A stretch of DNA of 62,709 nt from an uncultured Clostridia bacterium (GCA_937876375.1 CALEHY010000016.1:1-62709), one strand, 5' to 3'; counted from the first letter of the stretch, positions 51,425-60,525 are shown. Notes: generated by a model not told the origin, from the letters alone. Program-made: numbers and translations.

Positions 51425-54400
51425 TTATGCCTTATCATTCATGTGAGTTACACTTTCGAGTAAATCACCGATTATGCTATATGCACTATTGTAGCTAACA
51501 CTACATCCCTTTGCTAATGCAGAGCTACCTGTATAGTCAGAATAATAATATCTTGGTAGTCCGTTACTATCTACATAGTGGAGATATGGACGAGCAACAA
51601 CCTCATTATCCATATTTACAGTATCAGTTAACTCGTTATATGTCATAACAGCAGACATAATACGATATTCTGCAAAGTTTCTGTGATCAAGGATGTTTGT
51701 TGATGGCTGGAAGGAATTCTCCTTGTCTATATTGTCATCATCAACATAGTTAGGGCCAACGGCACTGGTACAAGGTGTGTTTACAACAAAACGATAATAC
51801 TTTGATGTATCAACACCATTGTTGTTTGTATCAAGACATACTAGACCATTCTTGTCATAGTAATCCTGATTCTTTGTAAAGCCAGCATAATGCTTATCCC
51901 AGTTAATCTTTGATGCAATGGCATAGCCATAATCAATATTCAAATATGATGAGCTCTTTGTTGAATATGTCTTTGTGCCATTGTAATCATATAGCTCATA
52001 TCCAGCATCATTATCGAATGCAGAGTTAACCTTTGCCAACAGACCATTTCTGATAGCAGTTACAAAGCGAAGACCTTGGATTTCTTTCTTATATCCGTAG
52101 TAATCTTCCTTAGCATACCACTCGTCCTTTGGATTTCCATCCTCATCCTCGTAGTTAGGATCTAGACGATAGTTACGAATCTGTACACCGAATGGCTCAA
52201 ATCCACCATAATATGTTCTGTTATTAGGTAGAATCTTTTCATCCACCTTTGTAACAGTACCAACAGGCTCCCAGTGAGCATAGATATGATATACATTGTT
52301 ATCAGTCATGGTGTACTTGTTACCATCGTGATCAGTAGCGTTATCACCAGAGTAGTCATCAGTATTCCATTTCATAACCTTTGAACCAGCATCAAAGTGT
52401 GGCTCATAGTACCAGCCAAGGAACACATATCCCTCACGCTCTGGAATATCGTAGAATGCATCAATATCCCAAGTGTTCTTGTTAAGGGCATATACATCGT
52501 CAAACTTTGTATGCTCCTTTACAGTAGGGATAGCATTCTCTCTACAATAAATACGGAAATAATCCTCTGTGTTAATATCAGCAAAACCAGTAAAGTTATT
52601 ATGGAAAACTACACGATAGTTATGGATAATCTCTTTATTTGTAATAACGATAGTAGGACCTACGATATTAGGGTTAAATGTAAAGTTAGCAAAATAACCA
52701 CTTGCCTCATTTACCTCAGTTGTTGAAGAAGTAATAGAGTTATCAAAGTCAGTCGCATTGATATACTTTGCTGGTGATATACCGATTAACTCATCACTAT
52801 CATTAACCTCGATCCACTCTTCTACATAATACTTATAAGTTTTATTAAGATCAGTGAATGTATAGTTCCAACCATTTGTTGCAGAAAGTAGCTTTTCTGA
52901 ATATACTTTTGCAACATTAGTCTTTGGATCAACCTGGAATAGCTTTACCCTAATGTTGCTAGGTCTATCCTCTACCTCACCGTCCCAATATTTTGATACG
53001 GTTAGGTCAACGAGTTTTGATTTATCAGTTGTATAACCAATATCGCCATATTGTTCAAATGGATTATCATCACTAAGAGTAGCCATTTGCTTATTCTTTG
53101 ATAGGCAGAAATCGTTATCTGTTGTACAAATTGTATATGCAGTTCTTTGTGTATCTGTCAAATCAACCTGTACATAAAAGTCCTTTGACTGTCCCTTACC
53201 ATAGTATACACCCTTGAAAGAATATGCACCATTAAGGTCAGTTGTTGTGGTGTAATACTGTGGGTCTAAATCAGCCTCCGTAACAGTTAGAACATGTTCT
53301 TCAGCATCAACGAAATCTCCATCCGGAGTTTTGAATACCTCATTACCATTTGCATCTGTGTATGCAAGATAGCCGTCATGAGTCACAACTTGTAGCTTGT
53401 TACCGTTAATATCGGTTAACCAAACCTTGATATCAGATAGCAAATAGTCACCATCAACTGTGGCATACTTTTTGTTATATTTTGCTCTAGTATTATCATC
53501 ATAGAATACACGACCAGAAAGCTCGCCCATGCCCTCGTTATCTACGATCTCAATAGAAGCATCAAACTGAACCTTTGTGGTTACCTCACCATAGTAGTAT
53601 GTACCAAAGTCAATAAGTGCTTGGTTTCCACCACCACTGTTAGAACCATCTGTACCAAAGCTCATATTGTGTACACGAGAGTTGATAGGTATATGTTCAT
53701 ATTCGGCAGAGCCATTAACAGCAACGCCCTCACCATATTGCTCGTCCTCTGGATTGATATAATCACTATTCTTTACAAGTGTACTAATAAATGGTTCGTA
53801 ATATTCACCATCAGGCTCTGTGCCAAGTTGGTTATATAATAATTCGTAACCAGCCTGATGCATTTTTGAATAGTTAGATGTATTTGGTTTATAGCCTTCT
53901 ACGAAATAGCTGTTACCCATCAAGAAATTACCAGTATTACCGTCTTTCTTTTCATAAGGGTAATATGATCTTGTACCATCTGATAGTTGATAATACTTAT
54001 TGCCACCATATGTAACGATCTCTGGGTCTTTCCATTTGCCATTTGAACCAGGATCAAGAGGACCTTCAATAGTACCATATACAAGTGGGTTGTTGTTGTA
54101 ACAAATACCAAATCTATCAAGACTAGGGTTATCAGAATATCTACCACCTGCACCATTTAGACGCTCAATACGAACACCGGAATACATACCCTCAACATCA
54201 AGTAGTGGGAAATGAATCTCACCAGCCTTTGGATATGAAGTGATACCGATTTCGTCAGCATCATACACACCGATAGGCATATGGATATTTTTGTCATCCA
54301 TACCATTCCATTCAACAGTATTAGTTCCATCTACAGTAGCAGCATTAATCTCAATGATACCGGATCCACCACTATTTCTATACAGCTCAATAGAATCATA

Positions 54401-55675
54401 AACTCTTTTTTCCTGCTTTGTAAGTAGTTCTCCATTATCAAGCTTTGCTTGCAATGTATCGTGCTTATGATTGATAGATGGGTTAAAGTCGATAACAAGA
54501 GAAACAGATGATGCACCGTGAGACTCGAATACGAACTCACCACCCTGTGTGTAGTATGTCTTATTCTCCTGGTGACCAAAGAACTGTACCTCTGGAATAG
54601 GCTGAGGAATAACAGGCTCGTCAAACAAGATACCAACCAAGTCCTTATTTGGCTCCTCAAAGAAAATCATATTAGTCTGTGCCAAATCTGTATCAGGAGC
54701 ATTAGGATGATGGAATGTAACAAGCTCCTCAATATCGGAATCAGCACAGTTGTTATCATTATCGTATACAGAATGATAAATTGATGATGGAGTTAAGCCA
54801 GTTGTTGTAAGACCTTGGTTATTAGAGAAGAATACGAAACCGTATGGCTGAATATTCTCTAGATAAACCTCGTAGATATATCCATCGTGTGTAACAATAT
54901 AGAAACGGCCAACCATATTAGCCCATGTAGCACCAGTAGATGTTGCAAGATACTTGCTATATACTCTACCAGGAATCTCGTTACCGTCCATATCAGCTAC
55001 TGTAATATCCCAAAATGCGATATCACAAACGCCCTGACAATTGATAGGTCTTTTTGCAGGATTTGGATTATCATCATCATAAATCAATGCAGGTGTAGGG
55101 CTCTTACCTGTTGCACCAGTTTGTGAACGGAAGCTAAAGTCATATAGACCACTTGTTGTAGCAGTGAATGAAAGTGGGATATACTTGTCATCATTGCTCT
55201 GATCAGCAGCAGTAATCTGTGGTCCATTCTCCTCGTGTGCTCTGTTGTAGATATAACCAGCACCATTCTCCACAACATCGAATGAGTGAAGAGAACCATC
55301 AGGAAATGTTACTACGATATCAGAACCTGTAACTGCACCTGTGTTTTTTGTACCAGCCTCATCAATCTGGCTGTTATGTACAGAAGAACCAAAGTAAACT
55401 GTTTCACCAGCCTTTAGGTATGTATGCATAACATTCTGACGAACAACACCGGCAGTAATACCAGAGTTACCAGATGGAATAATGTACTCAAGATAAGCAG
55501 TGTAGTTTGTTGTACCACTCTCGATCTGATTACCATTTTCGTCCACCATATTATCCTCTACAGCAAGTGCACCAGAGTTCGCACTAGCAAACGCAGAAAA
55601 ATTGACTGAGCACATAAGCGTAACAGCCATAATAAAGGCAAATATTCTAGTTAAGAAAAGTTTTGTCTTTTTCAT
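51425..55675 (-). CDS. Large secreted multidomain adhesin-like protein (SdrD/Cna-B and InlB-type repeats)
   Basis: A 1416-residue exported protein. Signal peptide to about residue 32 (NFSAFA); about 650 residues of unknown fold; then an SdrD-like B domain (from ELSGRVFYDDNTRAKYN), a Cna-B domain (from DLTVSKYWDGEVEDRPSNI), and an InlB/Listeria-Bacteroides repeat (from YRVVFHNNFTGF to HIYAHWEP). No LPxTG or other anchor at the C-terminus (ends SVTHMNDKA). Start: the ATG at 55675 follows GGAG; an in-frame TTG at 55690 is inside that site. A 51-residue peptide precedes it in the operon. Confidence 0.88.
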   Translation of the reverse strand: MKKTKLFLTRIFAFIMAVTLMCSVNFSAFASANSGALAVEDNMVDENGNQIESGTTNYTAYLEYIIPSGNSGITAGVVRQNVMHTYLKAGETVYFGSSVHNSQIDEAGTKNTGAVTGSDIVVTFPDGSLHSFDVVENGAGYIYNRAHEENGPQITAADQSNDDKYIPLSFTATTSGLYDFSFRSQTGATGKSPTPALIYDDDNPNPAKRPINCQGVCDIAFWDITVADMDGNEIPGRVYSKYLATSTGATWANMVGRFYIVTHDGYIYEVYLENIQPYGFVFFSNNQGLTTTGLTPSSIYHSVYDNDNNCADSDIEELVTFHHPNAPDTDLAQTNMIFFEEPNKDLVGILFDEPVIPQPIPEVQFFGHQENKTYYTQGGEFVFESHGASSVSLVIDFNPSINHKHDTLQAKLDNGELLTKQEKRVYDSIELYRNSGGSGIIEINAATVDGTNTVEWNGMDDKNIHMPIGVYDADEIGITSYPKAGEIHFPLLDVEGMYSGVRIERLNGAGGRYSDNPSLDRFGICYNNNPLVYGTIEGPLDPGSNGKWKDPEIVTYGGNKYYQLSDGTRSYYPYEKKDGNTGNFLMGNSYFVEGYKPNTSNYSKMHQAGYELLYNQLGTEPDGEYYEPFISTLVKNSDYINPEDEQYGEGVAVNGSAEYEHIPINSRVHNMSFGTDGSNSGGGNQALIDFGTYYYGEVTTKVQFDASIEIVDNEGMGELSGRVFYDDNTRAKYNKKYATVDGDYLLSDIKVWLTDINGNKLQVVTHDGYLAYTDANGNEVFKTPDGDFVDAEEHVLTVTEADLDPQYYTTTTDLNGAYSFKGVYYGKGQSKDFYVQVDLTDTQRTAYTICTTDNDFCLSKNKQMATLSDDNPFEQYGDIGYTTDKSKLVDLTVSKYWDGEVEDRPSNIRVKLFQVDPKTNVAKVYSEKLLSATNGWNYTFTDLNKTYKYYVEEWIEVNDSDELIGISPAKYINATDFDNSITSSTTEVNEASGYFANFTFNPNIVGPTIVITNKEIIHNYRVVFHNNFTGFADINTEDYFRIYCRENAIPTVKEHTKFDDVYALNKNTWDIDAFYDIPEREGYVFLGWYYEPHFDAGSKVMKWNTDDYSGDNATDHDGNKYTMTDNNVYHIYAHWEPVGTVTKVDEKILPNNRTYYGGFEPFGVQIRNYRLDPNYEDEDGNPKDEWYAKEDYYGYKKEIQGLRFVTAIRNGLLAKVNSAFDNDAGYELYDYNGTKTYSTKSSSYLNIDYGYAIASKINWDKHYAGFTKNQDYYDKNGLVCLDTNNNGVDTSKYYRFVVNTPCTSAVGPNYVDDDNIDKENSFQPSTNILDHRNFAEYRIMSAVMTYNELTDTVNMDNEVVARPYLHYVDSNGLPRYYYSDYTGSSALAKGCSVSYNSAYSIIGDLLESVTHMNDKA

Positions 55676-55714
55676 AAATAAAATCTCCAAAAAAAGTTTG
55701 TCAAAAATATGGAA

Positions 55715-55740
55715 AGCATCGTCATCAACCCGACGATGCT
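55715..55740 (-). other. Hairpin between the 51-residue peptide and the adhesin gene
   Basis: Stem AGCATCGTC/GACGATGCT (9 bp) on the minus strand, but only TTCCATATTTTT follows, so it is a weak terminator. It may let the short peptide be made in excess over the adhesin. Confidence 0.5.
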
Positions 55741-55749
55741 GAAAATCAT

Positions 55750-55905
55750 TTAGTCATCAAAATCGTCGAAGTCGTTCCACTTATCTCCCCATATATCTTC
55801 CGATGGGACATATGCGTTCTCACGATCAGAGCTGAGAGTCAAAATAGACTGCACTGTGTAGTGAGTAACCTCATATGCGACCGGCATATATGGTTTTTTC
55901 TTCAT
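55750..55905 (-). CDS. Short peptide (51 residues), aromatic/acidic type, unknown function
   Basis: ATG with AGGAG upstream. The protein begins MKKKPYMPVAYEVTHYTV, has a Ser-rich middle and ends WNDFDDFDD. Like the 50-residue peptide at 40009-40161 it starts M-K-K and has P-x-x-Y-x-V, a Ser/Thr segment and an acidic tail. It has a consensus promoter and is the first gene before the adhesin. No signal sequence or membrane segment is present. Function unknown. Confidence 0.65.
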   Translation of the reverse strand: MKKKPYMPVAYEVTHYTVQSILTLSSDRENAYVPSEDIWGDKWNDFDDFDD

Positions 55906-55936
55906 AGTATACTCCTAGATATATTTTTACAGTGCT

Positions 55937-55965
55937 ATTATATTACTATAATAGTGCGAAATCAA
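55937..55965 (-). promoter_or_regulatory. Promoter of the short peptide-adhesin operon
   Basis: Minus strand TTGATT (55960-55965), 17 bp, TATAAT (55937-55942), about 30 nt before the peptide start. Confidence 0.75.
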
Positions 55966-56000
55966 TAGAAAATTACACAAATAAACTACTTTCTAACTAA

Positions 56001-56041
56001 TGCACAATAAATTGTGAATAAATTGTGAATTAGTTGTGCAA
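56001..56041. repeat. 11-bp direct repeats inside an inverted repeat
   Basis: Two exact copies of AAATTGTGAAT (56009-56019, 56020-56030) and a third degenerate copy TAGTTGTGCAA (56031-56041) follow each other with an 11-bp period, about one helical turn; outer arms TGCACAA (56001-56007) and TTGTGCA (56034-56040) are inverted. Nothing else is recognised in 55966-56191. Confidence 0.5.
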
Positions 56042-56191
56042 TTTTATGCATATGTAACAAATATTGCTACAAATATTCGTATTATAAAATAATAAAAACG
56101 CAAGATTTAGGCATTGTAACAAAATACAGCACTAGTCTTTGTATATTATTCACACCGCTTTTTTGTGCAAAGTTACGAAATTATGCCAAAC

Positions 56192-56217
56192 AAAAAAAGA
56201 GCAGCAAAAGCTGCTCT
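56192..56217 (-). terminator. Terminator of the acyltransferase gene
   Basis: Stem GAGCAGC/GCTGCTC with an AAAA loop, followed by TTTTTTTG on the minus strand. Confidence 0.88.
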
Positions 56218-56221
56218 AATT

Positions 56222-57202
56222 CTATGATTTATTCGTCTTAAATTTAGACAAAAGTTTATTAAATACCACATTGAATACAACTGCAAACGCTGTTGCACAA
56301 ATCAATACTACTACATATGACACACCAAACTGGAGATATCTATTTCCAAACAAGGAATGAACATGTAGCTTGCTCAAAATTTGGAACATTGCCATATGGG
56401 ACAGATATATCTCTAGCGAATATTTGCTAAAGAATCCTGCTATCTTATTATTTAACACTACTGTATCTGATGAAACAGCGATAATCATCAATGCTGCACA
56501 CAATGGCATCCAGAACAAATTAACCTCTGGCATTAGATATATAGGAACTAGGCTAAGTAATAAAAATACTATTTTAACTATTATATTAGTCTTTTTAAGT
56601 GTTTCTCTATACTTATATATAAGTCCACCAAGGACAAAGAAGCAAAAGCTTGTGGCAAAATTCTGCTTTGACAAATCAAAATAGTATGAACATACAAGAT
56701 TCAATGCAATACTAACGACAAAGGTAAACCACGCTCTCCCCTTTGTTTGAATCAAGACACAGAAGAATGGAAAGATGAAATAAAAAACAAAAACTGTACC
56801 AAGGAACCAGCTAACACCGATAACGCTAATGGTATTAGGAATGAATCCAGTAAAGAGAGTTACATTAGCAAACGCCTCAAATAGTGATGGGATACTGAAT
56901 GATGCCACCAAATCAATACAAATGAGAACAATATAAAATGGTAAAATCTTGAGATATCGTCTTTTGTAAAACTCTGTAAAATCCATCGTGCCATCAAACA
57001 CACGCTGATAATATCCACAGCATAGACCAAATGCAGAAATGCTCATAAATAGTAGCAATATATTACCCGTATATCCGAATACATTAGCGATCCTACCAGA
57101 GCCAATAACAATCTCAAGGTTGTCCTTTACATGAGTAAAGACAATCAGCAAACAAGCAAGAGCTTTTAGTCCATTAATGGACAAATATCTTTCCTTTGAC
57201 AT
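56222..57202 (-). CDS. Acyltransferase family 3 membrane protein
   Basis: A 326-residue protein with about ten hydrophobic helices and the AT3 opening YLSINGLKALACLLIVFTH, with the His/Arg-type catalytic region at the end of the first helix, and SxxxYLSHMAMF near the C-terminus. The family acetylates or succinylates cell-surface sugars or peptidoglycan. No partner SGNH domain is fused. The substrate is unknown. Confidence 0.85.
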   Translation of the reverse strand: MSKERYLSINGLKALACLLIVFTHVKDNLEIVIGSGRIANVFGYTGNILLLFMSISAFGLCCGYYQRVFDGTMDFTEFYKRRYLKILPFYIVLICIDLVASFSIPSLFEAFANVTLFTGFIPNTISVIGVSWFLGTVFVFYFIFPFFCVLIQTKGRAWFTFVVSIALNLVCSYYFDLSKQNFATSFCFFVLGGLIYKYRETLKKTNIIVKIVFLLLSLVPIYLMPEVNLFWMPLCAALMIIAVSSDTVVLNNKIAGFFSKYSLEIYLSHMAMFQILSKLHVHSLFGNRYLQFGVSYVVVLICATAFAVVFNVVFNKLLSKFKTNKS

Positions 57203-57234
57203 ATTTATCTCCCTAAACGAAATATATTAATAGT

Positions 57235-57263
57235 ATATTATCATATTTATTATAATTGTTCAA
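57235..57263 (-). promoter_or_regulatory. Promoter of the acyltransferase gene
   Basis: Minus strand TTGAAC (57258-57263), 17 bp, TAATAT (57235-57240), directly after the T run of the upstream terminator. Confidence 0.65.
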
Positions 57264-57295
57264 CAAAAAAAGAGCATCTCTAGTGAGATGCTCTT
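57264..57295 (-). terminator. Terminator beyond the distal tsf repeat (probable native tsf terminator)
   Basis: Stem AGAGCATCTC with a TAGT loop, followed by TTTTTTTG on the minus strand. It lies 12 bases after the copy of the tsf 3' end, where the original tsf terminator would be if the island was inserted between them. Confidence 0.85.
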
Positions 57296-57306
57296 AAAAT
57301 TCGGTA

Positions 57307-57328
57307 ATTAGCCGTTGATTTGCTTTGC
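57307..57328 (-). other. Distal attachment-site-like repeat (copy of the tsf 3' end)
   Basis: 22 bases identical to 60669-60690, reading on the minus strand GCAAAGCAAATCAACGGCTAAT, that is the codons for AKQING and the stop of tsf. No tsf coding sequence precedes it here, so it looks like the far border of an insertion at the tsf 3' end. 57329-57487 is AT-rich with inverted repeats and no gene. Confidence 0.75.
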
Positions 57329-57451
57329 GAAGTTTACGCCTAAATTCCCTTGTTTTCAGTGATTTCGGCTGATTTATTCAACTTTTAAGCAAATTTTAAA
57401 CAATAATAATTCGTACTTTAAGCAACTGATTTTTGTAAGCAAAAATCTATC

Positions 57452-57470
57452 ATAAGTTATCATAACTTAT
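57452..57470. repeat. Palindrome near the island border
   Basis: ATAAGTTAT-C-ATAACTTAT, a perfect 19-bp palindrome, within three TATCA repeats spaced 10 bp. It may be a recombinase or excisionase arm site, or a 3' hairpin of the ATPase transcript (GATTTTTG/CAAAAATC lies next to it). Confidence 0.5.
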
Positions 57471-57487
57471 CAACAATGCAGTATTAA

Positions 57488-59581
57488 TTATCTTTTTTTA
57501 GTACTAACAAAAGCAGATACTTCTGCATCACATATTTTAACAATGTAATCAGGTATTGTGTTATACTCATTAGGATCAAGTTGAAACAAATAATCATTTT
57601 CAATATGATAAGTTTCATTAATAAATTTTTTCACTACATCATTAATATCTAAACCATCAAACAAAATCCTAAATATCTGTAATTTTTCATAATTACAATC
57701 GCAATCAAAATACAATTGTTGCATTTCTTTATCATTCAATACTCTTTTTAACTCATTTTTATAATTAAAACCTGGTATGTATTCGGAAATAGCAGATTCC
57801 GCTATGTTAAACTCGTCCTCTGTCATTTCAACTATACCATCTGGAGTATGCTTAGTTGGTTTAGAAACTTTATGAAAAACACATGATAATAGATTCCATG
57901 CTAAATCCTTTTCTCCAATTAACTCTAATAATCGTCGAAGATATATAAGCTTGTTTATTGTATCAATTTCGCTAGATAACTTTTCATTTGCAATTTTTAC
58001 AAAAGATTTAATATCTCCCTTAGCAATTGACTTTTCAGTTAGTTTACCGTCTATAGTTGACAAAAAAGATGCATTAGGAAGCGGAACAATTTTACCTCTA
58101 AAATTGTATATCGTATCTATTACAATATTAAATTCATGAGTAAGCAGTAAAACTGTTTTATTATTAAAGCTATCCGAACCCATAAATAACTTATTAATTA
58201 TTGCAAATTTTTTATTACCATCAAAAGATGAGATTGGATCGTCAAGAATTATCAAATCCGAGTTATCATTAAGAGCACTATACATAAATAACGCTAAGGC
58301 AAATGCATTCTTTTCTCCATAACTTAAATGGTTAGTTACACCACTAACTTCTCGATCACAATCATTATGATATAGTTTTAATTTATAATTTCCATCAACT
58401 TCTTCAAGCTTAACAGAATAATTATATCCAGCAGTTTCTAAAAAAGCATTTATTTCAGAATCATATTTATCTATCGTTCTATTTATTAAAGAATTCTGTT
58501 TAATTATTTCTCCTTTTATTTCACCGATTCTTTCCAGCACAGAATCTATTGAGCCATTTATTTTTTTAATTTTTTCTTCAATAAATTCTGATGTTAAGAA
58601 TACAATAAAAGAAAAATCAATTTTATATGATTTCACCAATTCTATAACTTTATCAACATCATCTTTTAATGACAAAAAGCCTATGTTTTTTAATTCTTCA
58701 AATCTATTTTTTAAACTTACAGCTTGAGTTCTAATTGAATTAAGATATTCTTTTTGTTCAGGGGTTATACCAGCAATGTTCTCAGCTATTTCCTTAATTT
58801 TATCATTTGTTTCTTTAGAAAAATACTTTTCAAATTTTTCGAAAATTTGTATAGCTTTGTTCAAACTATTTATTTCTTTAGAATCAAAGTTTTCCTGAAT
58901 TTTTGAGATTTTATCTTTTTCATGTGCAATATCTTTCGCACAATATGGGCAAATATCTTCATCAACTTGATATTCTCTTCCAGTTAATTGCCATTTAAGC
59001 CATTTAACATTTGTATCTTTTTTTGTTAAAAATGGAGTATATTCCTTGATTTCATCTGGAATACTGTTAAGTTTATTTCCAGTATCTAAGCCTTTGCCTA
59101 AAACACTTGATTTAGCATATCCCTTTTTTGTTGAACCAAAACTCTCAAGAAACACTCTCAAATCGTTAATCAATTCATTTAAATCCTCATCATTTTGAAA
59201 TACGTCATGAATATCTTTAACCAATTGATTAATTTTTTCTATATGTTCATCATACTTTTCATTACGAATGAATATTTCAAAACTATTTTTTATTAATTCA
59301 TCTGATTGAAATACATATTGATTTACATAATTATCATTAAATACACTTACACTTTGATAATCATCTAAACCCTCCACAAAAGGTTGTATATCATCATTGT
59401 CAACATATTTAAAAGGTTTTAGAGAATTCAAAATGTTTTGATCTCCTCTTATAGTAGAACTTATAGCACTTGATATTGTAGATTTTCCGGTACCATTAAA
59501 GGCATATTTAATATTCAATGCATTTTTTACAAGGCTTATTTCACCGTTATCAATATTATTACAATTATTAATAATGACCAT
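57488..59581 (-). CDS. RloC/PrrC-like AAA_13 ATPase with zinc hook, probable defence nuclease
   Basis: A 697-residue SMC/Rad50-like ABC ATPase: Walker A NGTGKST (about 29-35), coiled coils around a zinc-hook CPYC (Cys211, Cys214), signature LSYGEKNAFAL (419-429), Walker B LIILDDP (443-449) and H-loop His482. This is the plan of RloC, a stress-induced anticodon nuclease. The C-terminal region has an Arg-x3-Glu (Arg549-Glu553) and His570/His578, resembling the nuclease Arg-Glu-His set, but that match is by eye. AT-rich codon use differs from the housekeeping genes. Lies in the tsf island, downstream of Fic. Confidence 0.75.
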   Translation of the reverse strand: MVIINNCNNIDNGEISLVKNALNIKYAFNGTGKSTISSAISSTIRGDQNILNSLKPFKYVDNDDIQPFVEGLDDYQSVSVFNDNYVNQYVFQSDELIKNSFEIFIRNEKYDEHIEKINQLVKDIHDVFQNDEDLNELINDLRVFLESFGSTKKGYAKSSVLGKGLDTGNKLNSIPDEIKEYTPFLTKKDTNVKWLKWQLTGREYQVDEDICPYCAKDIAHEKDKISKIQENFDSKEINSLNKAIQIFEKFEKYFSKETNDKIKEIAENIAGITPEQKEYLNSIRTQAVSLKNRFEELKNIGFLSLKDDVDKVIELVKSYKIDFSFIVFLTSEFIEEKIKKINGSIDSVLERIGEIKGEIIKQNSLINRTIDKYDSEINAFLETAGYNYSVKLEEVDGNYKLKLYHNDCDREVSGVTNHLSYGEKNAFALALFMYSALNDNSDLIILDDPISSFDGNKKFAIINKLFMGSDSFNNKTVLLLTHEFNIVIDTIYNFRGKIVPLPNASFLSTIDGKLTEKSIAKGDIKSFVKIANEKLSSEIDTINKLIYLRRLLELIGEKDLAWNLLSCVFHKVSKPTKHTPDGIVEMTEDEFNIAESAISEYIPGFNYKNELKRVLNDKEMQQLYFDCDCNYEKLQIFRILFDGLDINDVVKKFINETYHIENDYLFQLDPNEYNTIPDYIVKICDAEVSAFVSTKKR

Positions 59582-59635
59582 AAATCAAATTCCATCCTTA
59601 TCTATTCCTATATATTTTTGTAATTAAGAAATAAA

Positions 59636-60346
59636 TCACTCAATATACTCATGTTTAGTTGGAGCATAATTTTTTGATTTGTATTTATCATATTTTTCTT
59701 TACTGCTATCGACTATTGCATCAACATTTGCATAATCTATAAGCTCGATACAAATTGCATCAAGCAATATTTTCTCTAAATGTTCATACTCCGAGAGTTC
59801 ACCAAGACTTGCCATAACAAATGAATCACGAACATAGCCAGCACTTTCTGCCATAAGGTTTTGGTCAAAAAAATAGCCATAATGCTCAACAAAGAATGTC
59901 ATCATCATTACAGTTGTTCTTGTGTTGCCCTCACGAAATGGATGCACTTGCCATAGCTTTGGGAATAGCCTTGCGATTTGTTTTGCAAAAGCTTCTCTAT
60001 CAAGCTTATCCCATTTAACTTTGTTAATTTCAGCAAAGGTATTATCAAGATCATCGCCGATTTCTGTAACATTTGAATACCAAACACTTTGACCTGCAAG
60101 CAATTCTTCACGCTTTTTGATATTTATTTTTCTGTACTGTCCAGCCCATTCATAGACATCACCAAAAAGAGCCTTGTGGATAAAGCAAAAGCCACTGGAT
60201 GAAAAATCGTCAAATCCATTTTCATACAGCAGCATCATATTTGCACGAGATAATTCAGCTTCAGCCAAATCAAGCTCATTTTCATTTGTAATATCAAGTA
60301 AATTTTTTAGGACTGTACTATTTTCGATTAAGTACAAATCTTTCAT
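59636..60346 (-). CDS. Fic domain AMP-transferase (toxin)
   Basis: A 236-residue Fic protein. The active-site motif is HPFREGNTR (135-143); the classic form has GNGR and a second Arg three residues on, here TR and Val. YEWAGQYRKINI and SGFCFIHKALFGDVYEWAG are typical of the VbhT-like class. Fic proteins attach AMP to a target hydroxyl, in VbhT gyrase or topoisomerase IV. It overlaps the upstream small antitoxin-like gene by one base (TAATG), the usual class I arrangement. Confidence 0.88.
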   Translation of the reverse strand: MKDLYLIENSTVLKNLLDITNENELDLAEAELSRANMMLLYENGFDDFSSSGFCFIHKALFGDVYEWAGQYRKINIKKREELLAGQSVWYSNVTEIGDDLDNTFAEINKVKWDKLDREAFAKQIARLFPKLWQVHPFREGNTRTTVMMMTFFVEHYGYFFDQNLMAESAGYVRDSFVMASLGELSEYEHLEKILLDAICIELIDYANVDAIVDSSKEKYDKYKSKNYAPTKHEYIE

Positions 60347-60525
60347 TATGATACCTTCTTGTGTTTTGCTATAAGAGCAGCTTTCATATCTGCACCTGAA
60401 ATTTCACCTTTTGCCCACTTTGATGAAAGCTCCTTTGCAAAGGCTGATACAGGTACACCCTCTATCATATTTAACGCATCTGCAACCTTAATTGCAGCCG
60501 TTCTTTTTGTTTCTACTGGTGACAT
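60346..60525 (-). CDS. VbhA-like antitoxin of the Fic protein
   Basis: A 59-residue protein starting MSPVETKRTAAIKVAD, with AAGGAGTG before the ATG. It has the plan of VbhA-type antitoxins: an N-terminal helix with EG, then a helical part with WAKGEISGADMKAAL. The inhibitory motif is S/T-x3-E-G/N; here the aligned segment is ALNMIEG, so the Ser/Thr is Leu and only the Glu-Gly is kept. Small size and one-base overlap with fic support the call. Confidence 0.75.
   Translation of the reverse strand: MSPVETKRTAAIKVADALNMIEGVPVSAFAKELSSKWAKGEISGADMKAALIAKHKKVS

Noticed and set aside
57329..57487. Integrase remnant in the island border
   Set aside because: All frames are short and hydrophobic or stop-rich; no recombinase motif.
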